From an uncultured Bacteroidales bacterium (GTDB lineage: Bacteria > Bacteroidota > Bacteroidia > Bacteroidales > Muribaculaceae): a stretch of 37,164 nt of DNA. Where the stretch lies: contig CAJLWO010000025.1 in the NCBI GenBank assembly GCA_905210435.1, positions 1 through 37,164 on the forward strand, in the 5' to 3' direction. The position numbers and the translations under genes are program-made. Positions 26,263 through 34,353 of the stretch are shown here, one piece after another. The notes beneath the pieces are model-generated. The model was given only the letters and a program-made list of their open reading frames with translations, had not been told where the DNA came from and made no database searches. Each line of letters starts with the position of its first letter. Position 1 is the stretch's first letter.

Positions 26263-26286
26263 CCGACTTGAACGCAACACCGGCTT

Positions 26287-27081
26287 ATGGGTAAGAACAA
26301 ACTCAAGAAATTCAGGGATATGGAGACGATTGATTTCGTGTTCCAGTATCCATTTTCAGTGCTCGACGCACAAGGATTTCCCCTCCGAGGAAAATGGCAT
26401 ACCGAGTTTTTCGGCAATGACAATCCGATAGTGCTCGAACTCGGCTGCGGGAAAGGAGAATATACCGTAGGACTCGCACGCCGATACAAGGATAAGAACT
26501 TCATCGGAGTGGACATCAAGGGGTCGCGCATGTGGACCGGCGCCACTCAGGCGCGCAGCGAAGGGCTGGACAATGTGGCATTCCTGCGCACGAATATCGA
26601 GCTGATTGACCGGTTCTTCACACCCGGCGAGGTGTCGGAGATATGGATCACGTTTCCTGACCCGCAGATGAAAAAGGTGCGCAAACGCCTCACCTCCACA
26701 CGGTTTCTCGACCTATACCGCAGGATAGCGGCCGACAATGCGCTTATACACCTCAAAAGCGACTCGCCGTTTCTATACACCTATACCCGGCATCTTGTCA
26801 GGGAGAACGGACTGCCGGTCATCACCGACACCGACAACCTGTACAACTGCGGCATAGCCGACGATATACTTAACATACGCACGTTCTACGAACAGCAATG
26901 GCTCGCACGCGGTCTAAGCATAAAGTACATCAATTTCAAGCTGCCGCACGAAGGGGAACTCACGGAGCCGGATGTCGAGATACCGTTTGACACCTACCGC
27001 AGTTTCTCGCGCGGCACACTCGAGACGATGAACCTGCACGCCCCTGAGGAAAAACAGCCGGCGGAAAACAGCACCATGTAA
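26287..27081 (+). CDS. trmB: tRNA (guanine-N7-)-methyltransferase
   Basis: TrmB methylates G46 in the variable loop of tRNA using S-adenosylmethionine. The 264-residue protein has the SAM-binding VLELGCGKGEYT (49-60), the acidic GVDIKG that follows, and the TrmB signature WITFPDPQMKKVRKRL (120-135) with PDP at 124-126. It is somewhat longer than the E. coli enzyme, with a C-terminal tail (HAPEEKQPAENSTM) that looks disordered. It lies 24 bases after the LRR gene and 39 before mrp, so transcription from the LRR promoter could reach it; an internal promoter was not seen. Confidence 0.94.
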   Translation: MGKNKLKKFRDMETIDFVFQYPFSVLDAQGFPLRGKWHTEFFGNDNPIVLELGCGKGEYTVGLARRYKDKNFIGVDIKGSRMWTGATQARSEGLDNVAFLRTNIELIDRFFTPGEVSEIWITFPDPQMKKVRKRLTSTRFLDLYRRIAADNALIHLKSDSPFLYTYTRHLVRENGLPVITDTDNLYNCGIADDILNIRTFYEQQWLARGLSIKYINFKLPHEGELTEPDVEIPFDTYRSFSRGTLETMNLHAPEEKQPAENSTM

Positions 27082-27120
27082 TCAAATTATCTGTAACTAT
27101 ACGCTATCAACCATACGACA

Positions 27121-28239
27121 ATGACTGAACTACGACTATATCCCAAGCTCATACTCGATGCGCTGAGCAATGTGCGCTATCCCGGCAACGGCAAAAACAT
27201 CGTGGAAAGCGGAATGGTGGAGGACGACATACGTATCGACGGCAATAAAGTGAGTTTCTCGCTGATATTCGACCGCCCCACCGATCCGTTTATCAAATCG
27301 ATAGTCAAGGCGTCGGAAGCCGCCATCAGCAATTTCATATCGCCCGAGGTCGACATCAAGGGCAATATCGCCGTCAAGACGCGAATCGAAGCACCGCAGG
27401 AAGCAGTCAAACCGCTCGCGCAGGTGAAAAACATCATCGGCATATCGTCGGGCAAAGGCGGAGTGGGCAAATCGACCGTGGCAAGCAACCTTGCAGTGGC
27501 CCTCGCACGTGAGGGCTACCGTGTAGGTCTGCTCGACGCCGACATATTCGGCCCGTCGATGCCGAAAATGTTCGGCGTAGAGGACGAACAGCTCTACATG
27601 CACAAAGTCGACGGCCGCGAACTCATCATACCCCTCGAGCGGTATGGCGTGAAACTGCTCTCGATAGGATTTCTTGTCGACAAGAATTCGCCGGTGCTGT
27701 GGCGCGGCTCGATGGCGTCGAACGCACTCAAGCAGCTCATCACCGATGCCGACTGGGGCGAACTCGACTATTTCCTCATCGACATGCCTCCGGGTACGTC
27801 GGACATACATCTGACGCTCGTGCAGACAATAGCCATGACCGGTGTCGTCATCGTGTCGACCCCGCAGCAGGTGGCGCTTGCCGACGCGCGCAAGGGTATA
27901 GCGATGTTCATGTCAGACAAAATCAACGTGCCGGTACTCGGACTTATCGAGAACATGGCATGGTTCACCCCCGAGCGTCACCCCGACGAACAGTATTATA
28001 TCTTCGGACGCGACGGCGGCAAGGAGCTCGCCCATGAGCTTGGCATAGAACTGCTCGGACAGATACCCATCGTAGGCAGCATATGCGACCACGGCGACGA
28101 CGGCAAGCCTGTGGCTCTCGGCGACACGGTGGCCGCACAGGCATTCCTGCACGTGGCCCGCGAAGTAATCGACGCCGTTGACCGCCGCAACGAGGAGCTT
28201 CCGCCCACACAGAAGGTAAACGTGACGAAGAAGGGGTAA
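27121..28239 (+). CDS. mrp: Mrp/NBP35-family iron-sulfur cluster carrier ATPase
   Basis: A 372-residue P-loop ATPase of the Mrp (ApbC) family, which carries Fe-S clusters to target enzymes in the cytoplasm. The N-terminal 90 residues form the MIP18/DUF59-like domain. The deviant Walker A is GKGGVGKS (111-118), followed by LLDADIFGPSMP, and DYFLIDMPPGTSD. In many Mrp proteins the segment after IENM holds a CxxC that binds the cluster; here it reads IENMAWFTPERHPDEQYY with no cysteine pair. I recall the same in other Bacteroidetes, so it seems a lineage form. Repeat copy 28287-28399 follows it, before aroQ. Confidence 0.93.
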   Translation: MTELRLYPKLILDALSNVRYPGNGKNIVESGMVEDDIRIDGNKVSFSLIFDRPTDPFIKSIVKASEAAISNFISPEVDIKGNIAVKTRIEAPQEAVKPLAQVKNIIGISSGKGGVGKSTVASNLAVALAREGYRVGLLDADIFGPSMPKMFGVEDEQLYMHKVDGRELIIPLERYGVKLLSIGFLVDKNSPVLWRGSMASNALKQLITDADWGELDYFLIDMPPGTSDIHLTLVQTIAMTGVVIVSTPQQVALADARKGIAMFMSDKINVPVLGLIENMAWFTPERHPDEQYYIFGRDGGKELAHELGIELLGQIPIVGSICDHGDDGKPVALGDTVAAQAFLHVAREVIDAVDRRNEELPPTQKVNVTKKG

Positions 28240-28286
28240 GCACTACCGCATGTCTGCCGCTCACTTTCGCTTCCATGATTAAGAGA

Positions 28287-28399
28287 GTGTTGCAAAACTG
28301 ATGTTGACGACTGCATAATGTAGGGCTGCACCCCGGTGCAGCCGATAACAAAAGTTGATTATCAGTTGCTTGACGGCTGCACCGGGGTGCAGCCCTACA
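28287..28399. repeat. Dispersed element copy 5, GGCTGCACC arms
   Basis: Left end GTGTTGCAAAACTG (28287-28300); the right end is lost. Arms 28319-28344 and 28374-28399 are a perfect 26-bp inverted repeat, and each arm is itself a hairpin (GGCTGCAC, CCCG, GTGCAGCC). It lies between mrp and aroQ. Confidence 0.87.
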
Positions 28400-28456
28400 A
28401 GATGACGTATCATATATAATATTACATCCCTCCTACTATAATTAACACAAAATATT

Positions 28457-28882
28457 ATGGCAAGAATATTGATTATCAACGGGCCGAACCTGAATCTGCT
28501 CGGCGTGCGCGAGCCCGACATCTACGGAAAACTGTCGATGGAGGATTATATCGGGGCTATCAAGGCCGATTATCCCAATGTCGAGATTGACTATTACCAG
28601 AGCAATCACGAGGGAGATATAATAGACCGGCTGCACGAGGAGGGATTTGACAGCGACCTCAACGGCATAGTGCTCAACGCCGGCGCATACACCCACACAT
28701 CGCTTGCCATAGCCGATGCGATAAAGGCCATAAGAGTGCCCGTGATAGAGGTGCATATATCAAATGTACATGCCCGCGAGACGATACGCCACACGTCGCT
28801 GCTGTCGCCTGTGTGCCGCGGCGTGATAGCCGGATTCGGACTTGACAGCTACCGTCTCGCAATTGAAGCCTTTCTATATTAA
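28457..28882 (+). CDS. aroQ: 3-dehydroquinate dehydratase, type II
   Basis: This shikimate-pathway enzyme converts 3-dehydroquinate to 3-dehydroshikimate and forms a cytoplasmic dodecamer. The 141-residue length fits type II. The signature INGPNLNLLG (7-16), catalytic Y23, YYQSNHEGDIID, LNAGAYTHTS and EVHISNVHARE are all present. It is followed after only 3 bases by an O-methyltransferase gene, so the two are co-transcribed and probably coupled. The two-gene unit is bracketed by two copies of the same dispersed repeat class. No clear promoter was found between the left repeat and the ATG. Confidence 0.96.
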   Translation: MARILIINGPNLNLLGVREPDIYGKLSMEDYIGAIKADYPNVEIDYYQSNHEGDIIDRLHEEGFDSDLNGIVLNAGAYTHTSLAIADAIKAIRVPVIEVHISNVHARETIRHTSLLSPVCRGVIAGFGLDSYRLAIEAFLY

Positions 28883-28885
28883 ACT

Positions 28886-29536
28886 ATGTTGACTACCGAC
28901 AGCAAGATAGAAGAATATATATCGCAACATATAGACCGCGAACCCGACAATCTGCACCGTCTGTACCGGCGCGTGAACACCGAACTGCTGTACAGCCGCA
29001 TGTGTTCGGGACATCTGCAGGGACGCCTGCTTAAGATGCTCACCCGCATGATACGTCCGCACCGCGTGCTTGAGCTAGGCACCTACGCCGGCTACTCGGC
29101 GCTGTGCATTGCCGAAGGTCTTGCCGACGACACCGACTGCGTGGACACCATCGAGCTTGAGGACGAGCTCGAGGATTTTATCAGACGCGCTTTCGACGAG
29201 TCGGAATATGGCTCCCGCGTACGGCTGCATATAGGCGATGCCCTCGAGCTGCTCCCCGCTTTGCTCGATGAGAACAGCTACGATATGGTATATATCGACG
29301 CCAACAAGCGCCATTATGTGGAATATTTCAACCTTCTGGTAGAACATCTTCCATCGGGAGCTTTTATCCTGGCCGACAACACGCTGTGGGACGGCAAGGT
29401 GGCCGACGCCGCGGAGCATCACGACGCCCAGACCCGCGGGATAACGGCGTTCAACGACCTTATCGCATCCGACGACCGCGTGGAAAAGGTGATACTGCCG
29501 CTCCGCGACGGCCTGACACTGATTTATAAGAAATAA
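28886..29536 (+). CDS. SAM-dependent O-methyltransferase (catechol/caffeoyl-CoA OMT-like)
   Basis: A 216-residue member of the small class I O-methyltransferases related to catechol and caffeoyl-CoA OMTs and YrrM. The SAM site is VLELGTYAGYSALCIAE (61-77), the metal-binding acidic element is MVYIDANKRHY and ADNTLWDGKV follows. These enzymes methylate a hydroxyl on a small molecule or, for TrmR-type members, 5-hydroxyuridine in tRNA; the sequence does not decide which. The start 3 bases after the aroQ stop suggests translational coupling. A complete repeat element begins 5 bases after its stop. Confidence 0.87.
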   Translation: MLTTDSKIEEYISQHIDREPDNLHRLYRRVNTELLYSRMCSGHLQGRLLKMLTRMIRPHRVLELGTYAGYSALCIAEGLADDTDCVDTIELEDELEDFIRRAFDESEYGSRVRLHIGDALELLPALLDENSYDMVYIDANKRHYVEYFNLLVEHLPSGAFILADNTLWDGKVADAAEHHDAQTRGITAFNDLIASDDRVEKVILPLRDGLTLIYKK

Positions 29537-29540
29537 AATA

Positions 29541-29706
29541 GATGGTGTTGCAAAACTGATGTCGACGATTGCATGGCGTAGGGCTGCTCCCCGGAGCAGC
29601 CGATAACAAAAGTTGATTATCAGTTGATTGACGGCTGCACCGGGGGGCAGCCCTACAAGATGACGTAATCATATATGCAACATATTATAAGTTTTGCAAC
29701 ACCATC
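29541..29706. repeat. Dispersed element copy 6, complete ends, GGCTGC arms with one altered arm
   Basis: Ends 29541-29558 and 29689-29706 are 18-bp inverted repeats with one mismatch (GATGGTGTTGCAAAACT). The left arm near 29578-29602 folds as GGCTGCTCC/GGAGCAGCC; the right arm 29632-29657 reads GGCTGCACCGGGGGGCAGCC and has lost part of its stem. The spacer (GATAACAAAAGTTGATTATC) is shared with copy 5. It lies between the O-methyltransferase and HAD genes. Confidence 0.88.
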
Positions 29707-29723
29707 ACGATAAAAATATTGTT

Positions 29724-30329
29724 ATGAAAAATCTGATGTTTGACCTCGGTGGGGTCATAATGGAAATAGAACGGCAACGTGCTGTTGACGCACTAAAATC
29801 AATCGGCCTCGCCGACGCCGATGAAATGCTCGGAGAATACGGGCAAAAAGGTGTTTTTCTCGAACTTGAACTCGGCAACGTCACACCCGGGCAGTGGCGC
29901 GACGAACTGCGCCGCCACATCAAAGGCGATGTCACTGACGGGGAGATAGACCGTGCATTCGAGAAATTCCTGATCGGTATTCCGGAAAGCCGCCTCAAGG
30001 AACTCGAGGAGCTGCACCGCGACCACAAGCTGTATCTGCTGTCAAATACCAACAAAGTGATGTGGGACGGCATGATACTCAGCGAATTCCGCAAGGATGG
30101 CCACGACATCAATTACTATTTCGACGGGGTGATACCGTCGTTTGAGGTGCACTGCTACAAGCCTGACGCCGAGATATTTCACAAAGCGTGCGAGAAATTC
30201 GGTATACATCCCGAAGACACGATATTTTTCGATGATTCGAAAGCCAACGTCGAGGCAGCCCGAGCACTCGGTTTCGGCGGCGTGCATGTGGCCGACAACC
30301 GTCCGTTCAGGGAATATCTTGATAAATAA
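29724..30329 (+). CDS. HAD-family phosphatase (HAD-IA, YihX-like)
   Basis: A 201-residue haloacid dehalogenase-type hydrolase with motif I MFDLGGV (nucleophile D7; the second acidic residue is replaced by glycine, as in the DxGGV branch), motif II LLSNTNK, the lysine in CYKPDAEIF and motif IV IFFDDSKANVEAA. A cap domain lies at about 15-85. The YihX-like branch often acts on sugar phosphates such as glucose-1-phosphate, which would be an inference here. I start it at 29724, not at an upstream TTG at 29694, because that TTG lies inside the right end of the repeat element 29541-29706. ribF follows after 45 bases. Confidence 0.88.
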   Translation: MKNLMFDLGGVIMEIERQRAVDALKSIGLADADEMLGEYGQKGVFLELELGNVTPGQWRDELRRHIKGDVTDGEIDRAFEKFLIGIPESRLKELEELHRDHKLYLLSNTNKVMWDGMILSEFRKDGHDINYYFDGVIPSFEVHCYKPDAEIFHKACEKFGIHPEDTIFFDDSKANVEAARALGFGGVHVADNRPFREYLDK

Positions 30330-30374
30330 TTTGTCCCTACAAGTTGGTGGAACATAATATGATGCATTAATTGT

Positions 30375-31259
30375 ATGAGCGTGATAAAGGGAGCTACAAT
30401 CGGAATGTTTGACGGGGTGCATCTCGGGCATCAATACCTCATATCGCAGCTTAAGGAGCACTGTGACGAGGCGGTGGCAGTGACGTTCACCAACCATCCG
30501 CTATGGGTCATAAAAGGCGAACGGGAGCCGCGGCTGCTGTCGACGCCCGCGGAAAAAAGCGGTCTGCTCGGTGCATTGGATGTCAGACCGGTATTGCTGC
30601 CGTTTGACGGGCAATTGCGCCACATGACAGCGGAAGAGTTTATCCGGATGCTTGCGCGCGAACATGGCATAGACCGTCTGGTGCTCGGATTCAACAACAG
30701 CATAGGTAGCGACCGCCGCACATCCGACGACGACAGCGCCTTAAGCAACGCCACAGGAGTCGAGATAATACGTGCGACGGAATTGCCGGGCGACATCAAA
30801 GTAAATTCATCGTCCATCCGTGAAATGGTCGCAGCAGGCGATGTAAAGCATGCCACGGCATTGCTCGGACGCAACTATACCCTAAACGGCACCGTAGTCC
30901 ACGGCAAGAAATTAGGCCGCACAATAGGCTTCCCGACAGCCAACATAGATGTCGACAGCACTGACAAACTCATCCCGGCCAACGGCATCTATGCCGCCGA
31001 TGCCACGACCACGGACGGCCACGCATACCGCGCCGTAGTCAACATAGGGCGCCGTCCCACTGTCGACAACCCCGCCGCTCCCGTCACAATAGAAGCCCAT
31101 CTCGACGGCTTCACAGGCTCCCTCTACGACCAACCGCTGACGCTACACTTCCTCGACCGCCTCCGCGAAGAGAAGAAATTCGACGACCTCACATCCCTGC
31201 AACACCAAATAGAGCAAGACTTAATATGCGCAAAAAACTTTGATGAAATATTGAGATGA
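30375..31259 (+). CDS. ribF: Bifunctional riboflavin kinase / FAD synthetase
   Basis: RibF phosphorylates riboflavin to FMN and adenylates FMN to FAD. The 294-residue protein has the nucleotidyltransferase half first, with GMFDGVHLGH (10-19), VTFTNHP and VNSSSIREMVAAGDV. The flavokinase half follows, with HGKKLGRTIGFPTANI, IYAADATT, VVNIGRRPTV and IEAHLDGF. The length is slightly short of the usual 305-315 but no motif is missing. It lies 45 bases after the HAD gene, and a YihX-like HAD next to ribF could supply a phosphatase step in flavin synthesis, which is speculation from position only. It converges on the POT transporter gene. Confidence 0.94.
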   Translation: MSVIKGATIGMFDGVHLGHQYLISQLKEHCDEAVAVTFTNHPLWVIKGEREPRLLSTPAEKSGLLGALDVRPVLLPFDGQLRHMTAEEFIRMLAREHGIDRLVLGFNNSIGSDRRTSDDDSALSNATGVEIIRATELPGDIKVNSSSIREMVAAGDVKHATALLGRNYTLNGTVVHGKKLGRTIGFPTANIDVDSTDKLIPANGIYAADATTTDGHAYRAVVNIGRRPTVDNPAAPVTIEAHLDGFTGSLYDQPLTLHFLDRLREEKKFDDLTSLQHQIEQDLICAKNFDEILR

Positions 31260-31333
31260 TTTAAACTTTTTTATTAAGACTTTTCTTTCCGTTTTTGGTT
31301 GAAGAAAATATTTAATCACTTCATGATAATGAA

Positions 31334-31372
31334 AATCACTCCGAAAGCCGATTAAATACTTCCGGAGTGATT
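31334..31372. terminator. Possible hairpin terminator between ribF and the POT transporter gene
   Basis: AATCACTCCG (31334-31343) and CGGAGTGATT (31363-31372) form a perfect 10-bp stem with a 19-base loop. There is no long T-run directly after either side, so termination is only plausible. It sits between two convergent genes. Confidence 0.4.
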
Positions 31373-31414
31373 GACTATATTACAAAATCTCTATGAGACT
31401 TTACATGGCTGTTA

Positions 31415-33076
31415 TTATTTGGTAACCCTTTCGAGCCATTTGACCATGCCGAACATCACACCCATTGAAATCAGGCAGAAACCGGCAAAAACAGCCCAAC
31501 ACATCCATTGGTCGGGAAACTTGTTTAACATTGTAACGCCAAGAGCTATGAAAAGATTGCCTATCGCAGTTGCCGACAACCACAAGCCCTGACAGATACC
31601 CTGGAGGTGTTTTGGTGCCACTTTTGAAACAAATGACAGACCAAGCGGGGAAATAAAGAGTTCGGCCACCGTGAGGAACAGATAGGTCAATATCAGGACA
31701 TACGGACCGGTCTTCATCGCCTCCTTCGCAGCATCGGTAAGGCCCTTGAATTCATCGCCAGAGGGATAGTTATGTACAAGAGAAATGATAAGCAGGAAAA
31801 TATATGCCATCGCTGCTATAAACATACCGATTGCAATCTTACGCGGTGTCGAGACTTCCTTGTTGCGTTTGGCAAGCGCGCCAAATATGAACATGATTAT
31901 CGGCGTCAGGACTATCACGAAGAATGGGTTGATACATTGCCATATTTCAGGAGCAACAGTGTCGGTCGCAACGAAGTCACGTGCAAACACGGACAGCGAC
32001 TGGCCATTCTGGTGGAATGAGAACCAAAAGAAAACAGCCACACCCAACACAGCGAAAAGCGCATACATGCGCTGTTTGATTTCCTTGACATTGGCTTGCT
32101 TTTCTGCTGCAGAAATTTCAACCACTTTCTTTTCCTTTTTGGCAGGGGTAGGCAATGTCTTTTTCACAAAAAGGAATATGGCCAACGACAGGAGCATAGC
32201 AGCCACCGAAGCTATGAACGAAAAATGCACACCTGTATTGAATATCTCAAGGTAACTGGAACAGAAAGTTGTGTCAATGGCACCGTTGTAACCAACCTCA
32301 CCTGCAAGTTTGGTCAGGTTTTCTATATCGGTCGAATTAGCCGTGCCGTCATTAAACATGTGACACAGACGGGGAAGGTCGGAATTATATGACAACGAAT
32401 GCGCTTTAAGCCAAAACTCTCTCAGCAGAGGAGCGACAAAAGGAGCTATGACACCTCCTATGTTTATGAACACGTAGAAAATCTGGAAACCGCTGTCTCG
32501 TCTAGATTTCGCTATAGCCAGCGCTTCGGGACCTTTCTTTGCGGCCTCGGCCTCATAATTGTCATACATCTGCCCTACTATGGCCTGCAGGTTGCCTTTG
32601 AACAAACCGTTTCCAAAAGCGATTACCAAAAGTGCGATACATGTAAACACAAGTACAAAAGAGACTTTGCCCTCTGCCTCCGCAAACACCGGAATTGACA
32701 GAAGCGCATAGCCCAACGCCATTACCAACAAGCCGGCTATGATGGTTCCTTTATATTTTTGTGTCTTGTCTGCAATCATACCGCCAGGCAAACTCAACAC
32801 ATAAATCAGGAAATAAAAGACTGCGTATATCCAACCGGCAGCCGCATCACTGATACCAAATTTAGAACATAAGAACAAAAGCAATACGGCATTCATGATA
32901 TAATAGCCAAATCGCTCACCCATATTGGCAAGAGCTGCTGAAATAAGGCCTTTAGGATGCTCCCTCTTCGCCTTTACAATGTAGAATACCAAAAATGGTA
33001 TAACCACAATCAGCACAACCAACAAAATAGCCAAGGACTGATTCGTTTCCCAAAAGTTTGCTATTGATTTAAACAT
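31415..33076 (-). CDS. POT/PTR2 family proton-coupled oligopeptide transporter
   Basis: A 553-residue major-facilitator protein of the POT family, importing di- and tripeptides with protons across the inner membrane. The family's first-helix motif appears as NMGERFGYY (51-59), and FYVFINIGGVIAPF in the middle matches the FYxxINxG signature. An extra hydrophobic helix precedes the motif (about 14-34), unlike classical DtpT proteins. The proton-coupling ExxER motif has lost its first glutamate, which is N51 here, while E54 and R55 remain. It is more A/T-rich than the neighbouring biosynthetic genes. It stands alone, convergent with ribF and divergent from lpxB, with a weak hairpin after its stop. 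Confidence 0.9.
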   Translation of the reverse strand: MFKSIANFWETNQSLAILLVVLIVVIPFLVFYIVKAKREHPKGLISAALANMGERFGYYIMNAVLLLFLCSKFGISDAAAGWIYAVFYFLIYVLSLPGGMIADKTQKYKGTIIAGLLVMALGYALLSIPVFAEAEGKVSFVLVFTCIALLVIAFGNGLFKGNLQAIVGQMYDNYEAEAAKKGPEALAIAKSRRDSGFQIFYVFINIGGVIAPFVAPLLREFWLKAHSLSYNSDLPRLCHMFNDGTANSTDIENLTKLAGEVGYNGAIDTTFCSSYLEIFNTGVHFSFIASVAAMLLSLAIFLFVKKTLPTPAKKEKKVVEISAAEKQANVKEIKQRMYALFAVLGVAVFFWFSFHQNGQSLSVFARDFVATDTVAPEIWQCINPFFVIVLTPIIMFIFGALAKRNKEVSTPRKIAIGMFIAAMAYIFLLIISLVHNYPSGDEFKGLTDAAKEAMKTGPYVLILTYLFLTVAELFISPLGLSFVSKVAPKHLQGICQGLWLSATAIGNLFIALGVTMLNKFPDQWMCWAVFAGFCLISMGVMFGMVKWLERVTK

Positions 33077-33117
33077 AATTTATAGAGATGTGAGTTAATG
33101 ATTTTTCATTATGAGTA

Positions 33118-33125
33118 CAAAATTA
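33118..33125 (-). promoter_or_regulatory. Candidate -7 element of the POT transporter gene
   Basis: Minus-strand TAATTTTG lies about 40 bases before the ATG at 33076. No TTTG at the proper distance was found. Confidence 0.4.
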
Positions 33126-33168
33126 TCGTCATTGCCAACGAAGTTAAGGAAAAATTTCAAAATATATG

Positions 33169-33176
33169 TATATTTG
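33169..33176 (+). promoter_or_regulatory. Candidate -7 element of lpxB
   Basis: TATATTTG lies 31 bases before the ATG at 33208 and supports that start over the ATG at 33166. No good -33 box is seen. Confidence 0.45.
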
Positions 33177-33207
33177 CATATCTTTTTTTGAAAAAACAAG
33201 CAGACAG

Positions 33208-34347
33208 ATGCATTATTTCATATCGGCCGGCGAGGCTTCGGGTGACATTCACGCCGCAGAACTTATAAAGCAGCTCCGCGTTGCGGATTCGGCTGCACGC
33301 TTCACGTTTCTTGGCGGCGACCTGATGTCGGCGGCCGCAGGCATTGCGCCGCTGATACATTACCGCGACATGGCTTTCATGGGGTTCTGCGAGGTGATAC
33401 GCCATCTTGACAAGGTGTTGCACAACCTGAGCACGGCAAAGAAAGCTATCGCATCGCAACGGCCCGACGCGCTTATACTGGTCGATTACCCGTCGTTCAA
33501 CCTCAAACTTGCCAAAGAAGCGGTTAAACTCGATATTCCGGTTTTTTACTATATATCACCCAAAGTATGGGCGTGGAAAGAGGGTCGTGTCAGGAAAATC
33601 AAACGCTATGTAAAGCGTATGCTGTCGATACTCCCATTTGAAGTGGCATATTATCGCGACAAACACGGGTATGATATTGACTATGTAGGGAATCCTACCA
33701 TCAAAGAAGTTGACGAACGTCTCGCTTCACTTGGGACGGAACAGTCATTCCGCAGCAAACACGGCCTTGGGTCTGACCGACCGATTCTGGCACTTGTCCC
33801 CGGAAGCCGAGTAGGTGAGATACGCAACAATCTGCCTGTCATGGCCGAAGTGGCGCGACGCCATCCGGATATGCTCCCCGTCGTAGCCGGAGCTCCGGCA
33901 ATAGAGAGGGATATATACCGACGCTACTGTGATTTCGATATTGTGGACAACGATACTTTCGCACTTATGGCGCATGCACGCGGAGCACTTGTCACTTCAG
34001 GAACCGCCACACTTGAGGCAGCGCTGACAGGCGTGCCGCAGGTGGTGTGCTACCGAGCCAACGGCAGCCGCATATCCTACAATATATTCAAACACATACT
34101 GAAAATACCGTTCGTATCCCTACCCAATCTTATAGCCGGGAAAGCGATAGTGGCCGAACAGCTCGTGCACCTGTGCAATCCCGATCTTGTCGATGCCGAA
34201 CTTGTCAAAGTGCTCCCACAAGGCACAGGACATGATACGCAGCAACAAGGCTACAAAGAACTACGTAAAATACTCACCACCGCCGATGCCGCAGCCAATG
34301 CGGCGGGAATAATATATACAGAAGCCCAAACCAACCGTAATACATAG
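33208..34347 (+). CDS. lpxB: Lipid-A-disaccharide synthase
   Basis: LpxB is the membrane-associated GT19 enzyme that joins UDP-2,3-diacylglucosamine and lipid X into the lipid A disaccharide. The 379-residue protein has SAGEASGDIHAAEL (6-19), LVDYPSFNLKLA, YYISPKVWAWKEGRV, YVGNPTIKEV and the late TSGTATLEAAL. I start it at 33208 rather than at ATG 33166: a TATATTTG promoter element (33169-33176) lies between them, so the longer form would not be on the transcript, and the family begins directly at this methionine. Its stop is 6 bases from the stop of the convergent acyltransferase gene. Confidence 0.95.
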   Translation: MHYFISAGEASGDIHAAELIKQLRVADSAARFTFLGGDLMSAAAGIAPLIHYRDMAFMGFCEVIRHLDKVLHNLSTAKKAIASQRPDALILVDYPSFNLKLAKEAVKLDIPVFYYISPKVWAWKEGRVRKIKRYVKRMLSILPFEVAYYRDKHGYDIDYVGNPTIKEVDERLASLGTEQSFRSKHGLGSDRPILALVPGSRVGEIRNNLPVMAEVARRHPDMLPVVAGAPAIERDIYRRYCDFDIVDNDTFALMAHARGALVTSGTATLEAALTGVPQVVCYRANGSRISYNIFKHILKIPFVSLPNLIAGKAIVAEQLVHLCNPDLVDAELVKVLPQGTGHDTQQQGYKELRKILTTADAAANAAGIIYTEAQTNRNT

Positions 34348-34353
34348 TTTGTA

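Noticed and set aside
6786..29706. Insertion sequences explaining the inverted repeats
   Set aside because: The copies are only about 90-170 bp and contain no transposase frame, so they are at most non-autonomous.
29694..29723. Upstream TTG start for the HAD phosphatase
   Set aside because: It lies in the right end of repeat copy 6, and the family begins at the ATG at 29724.
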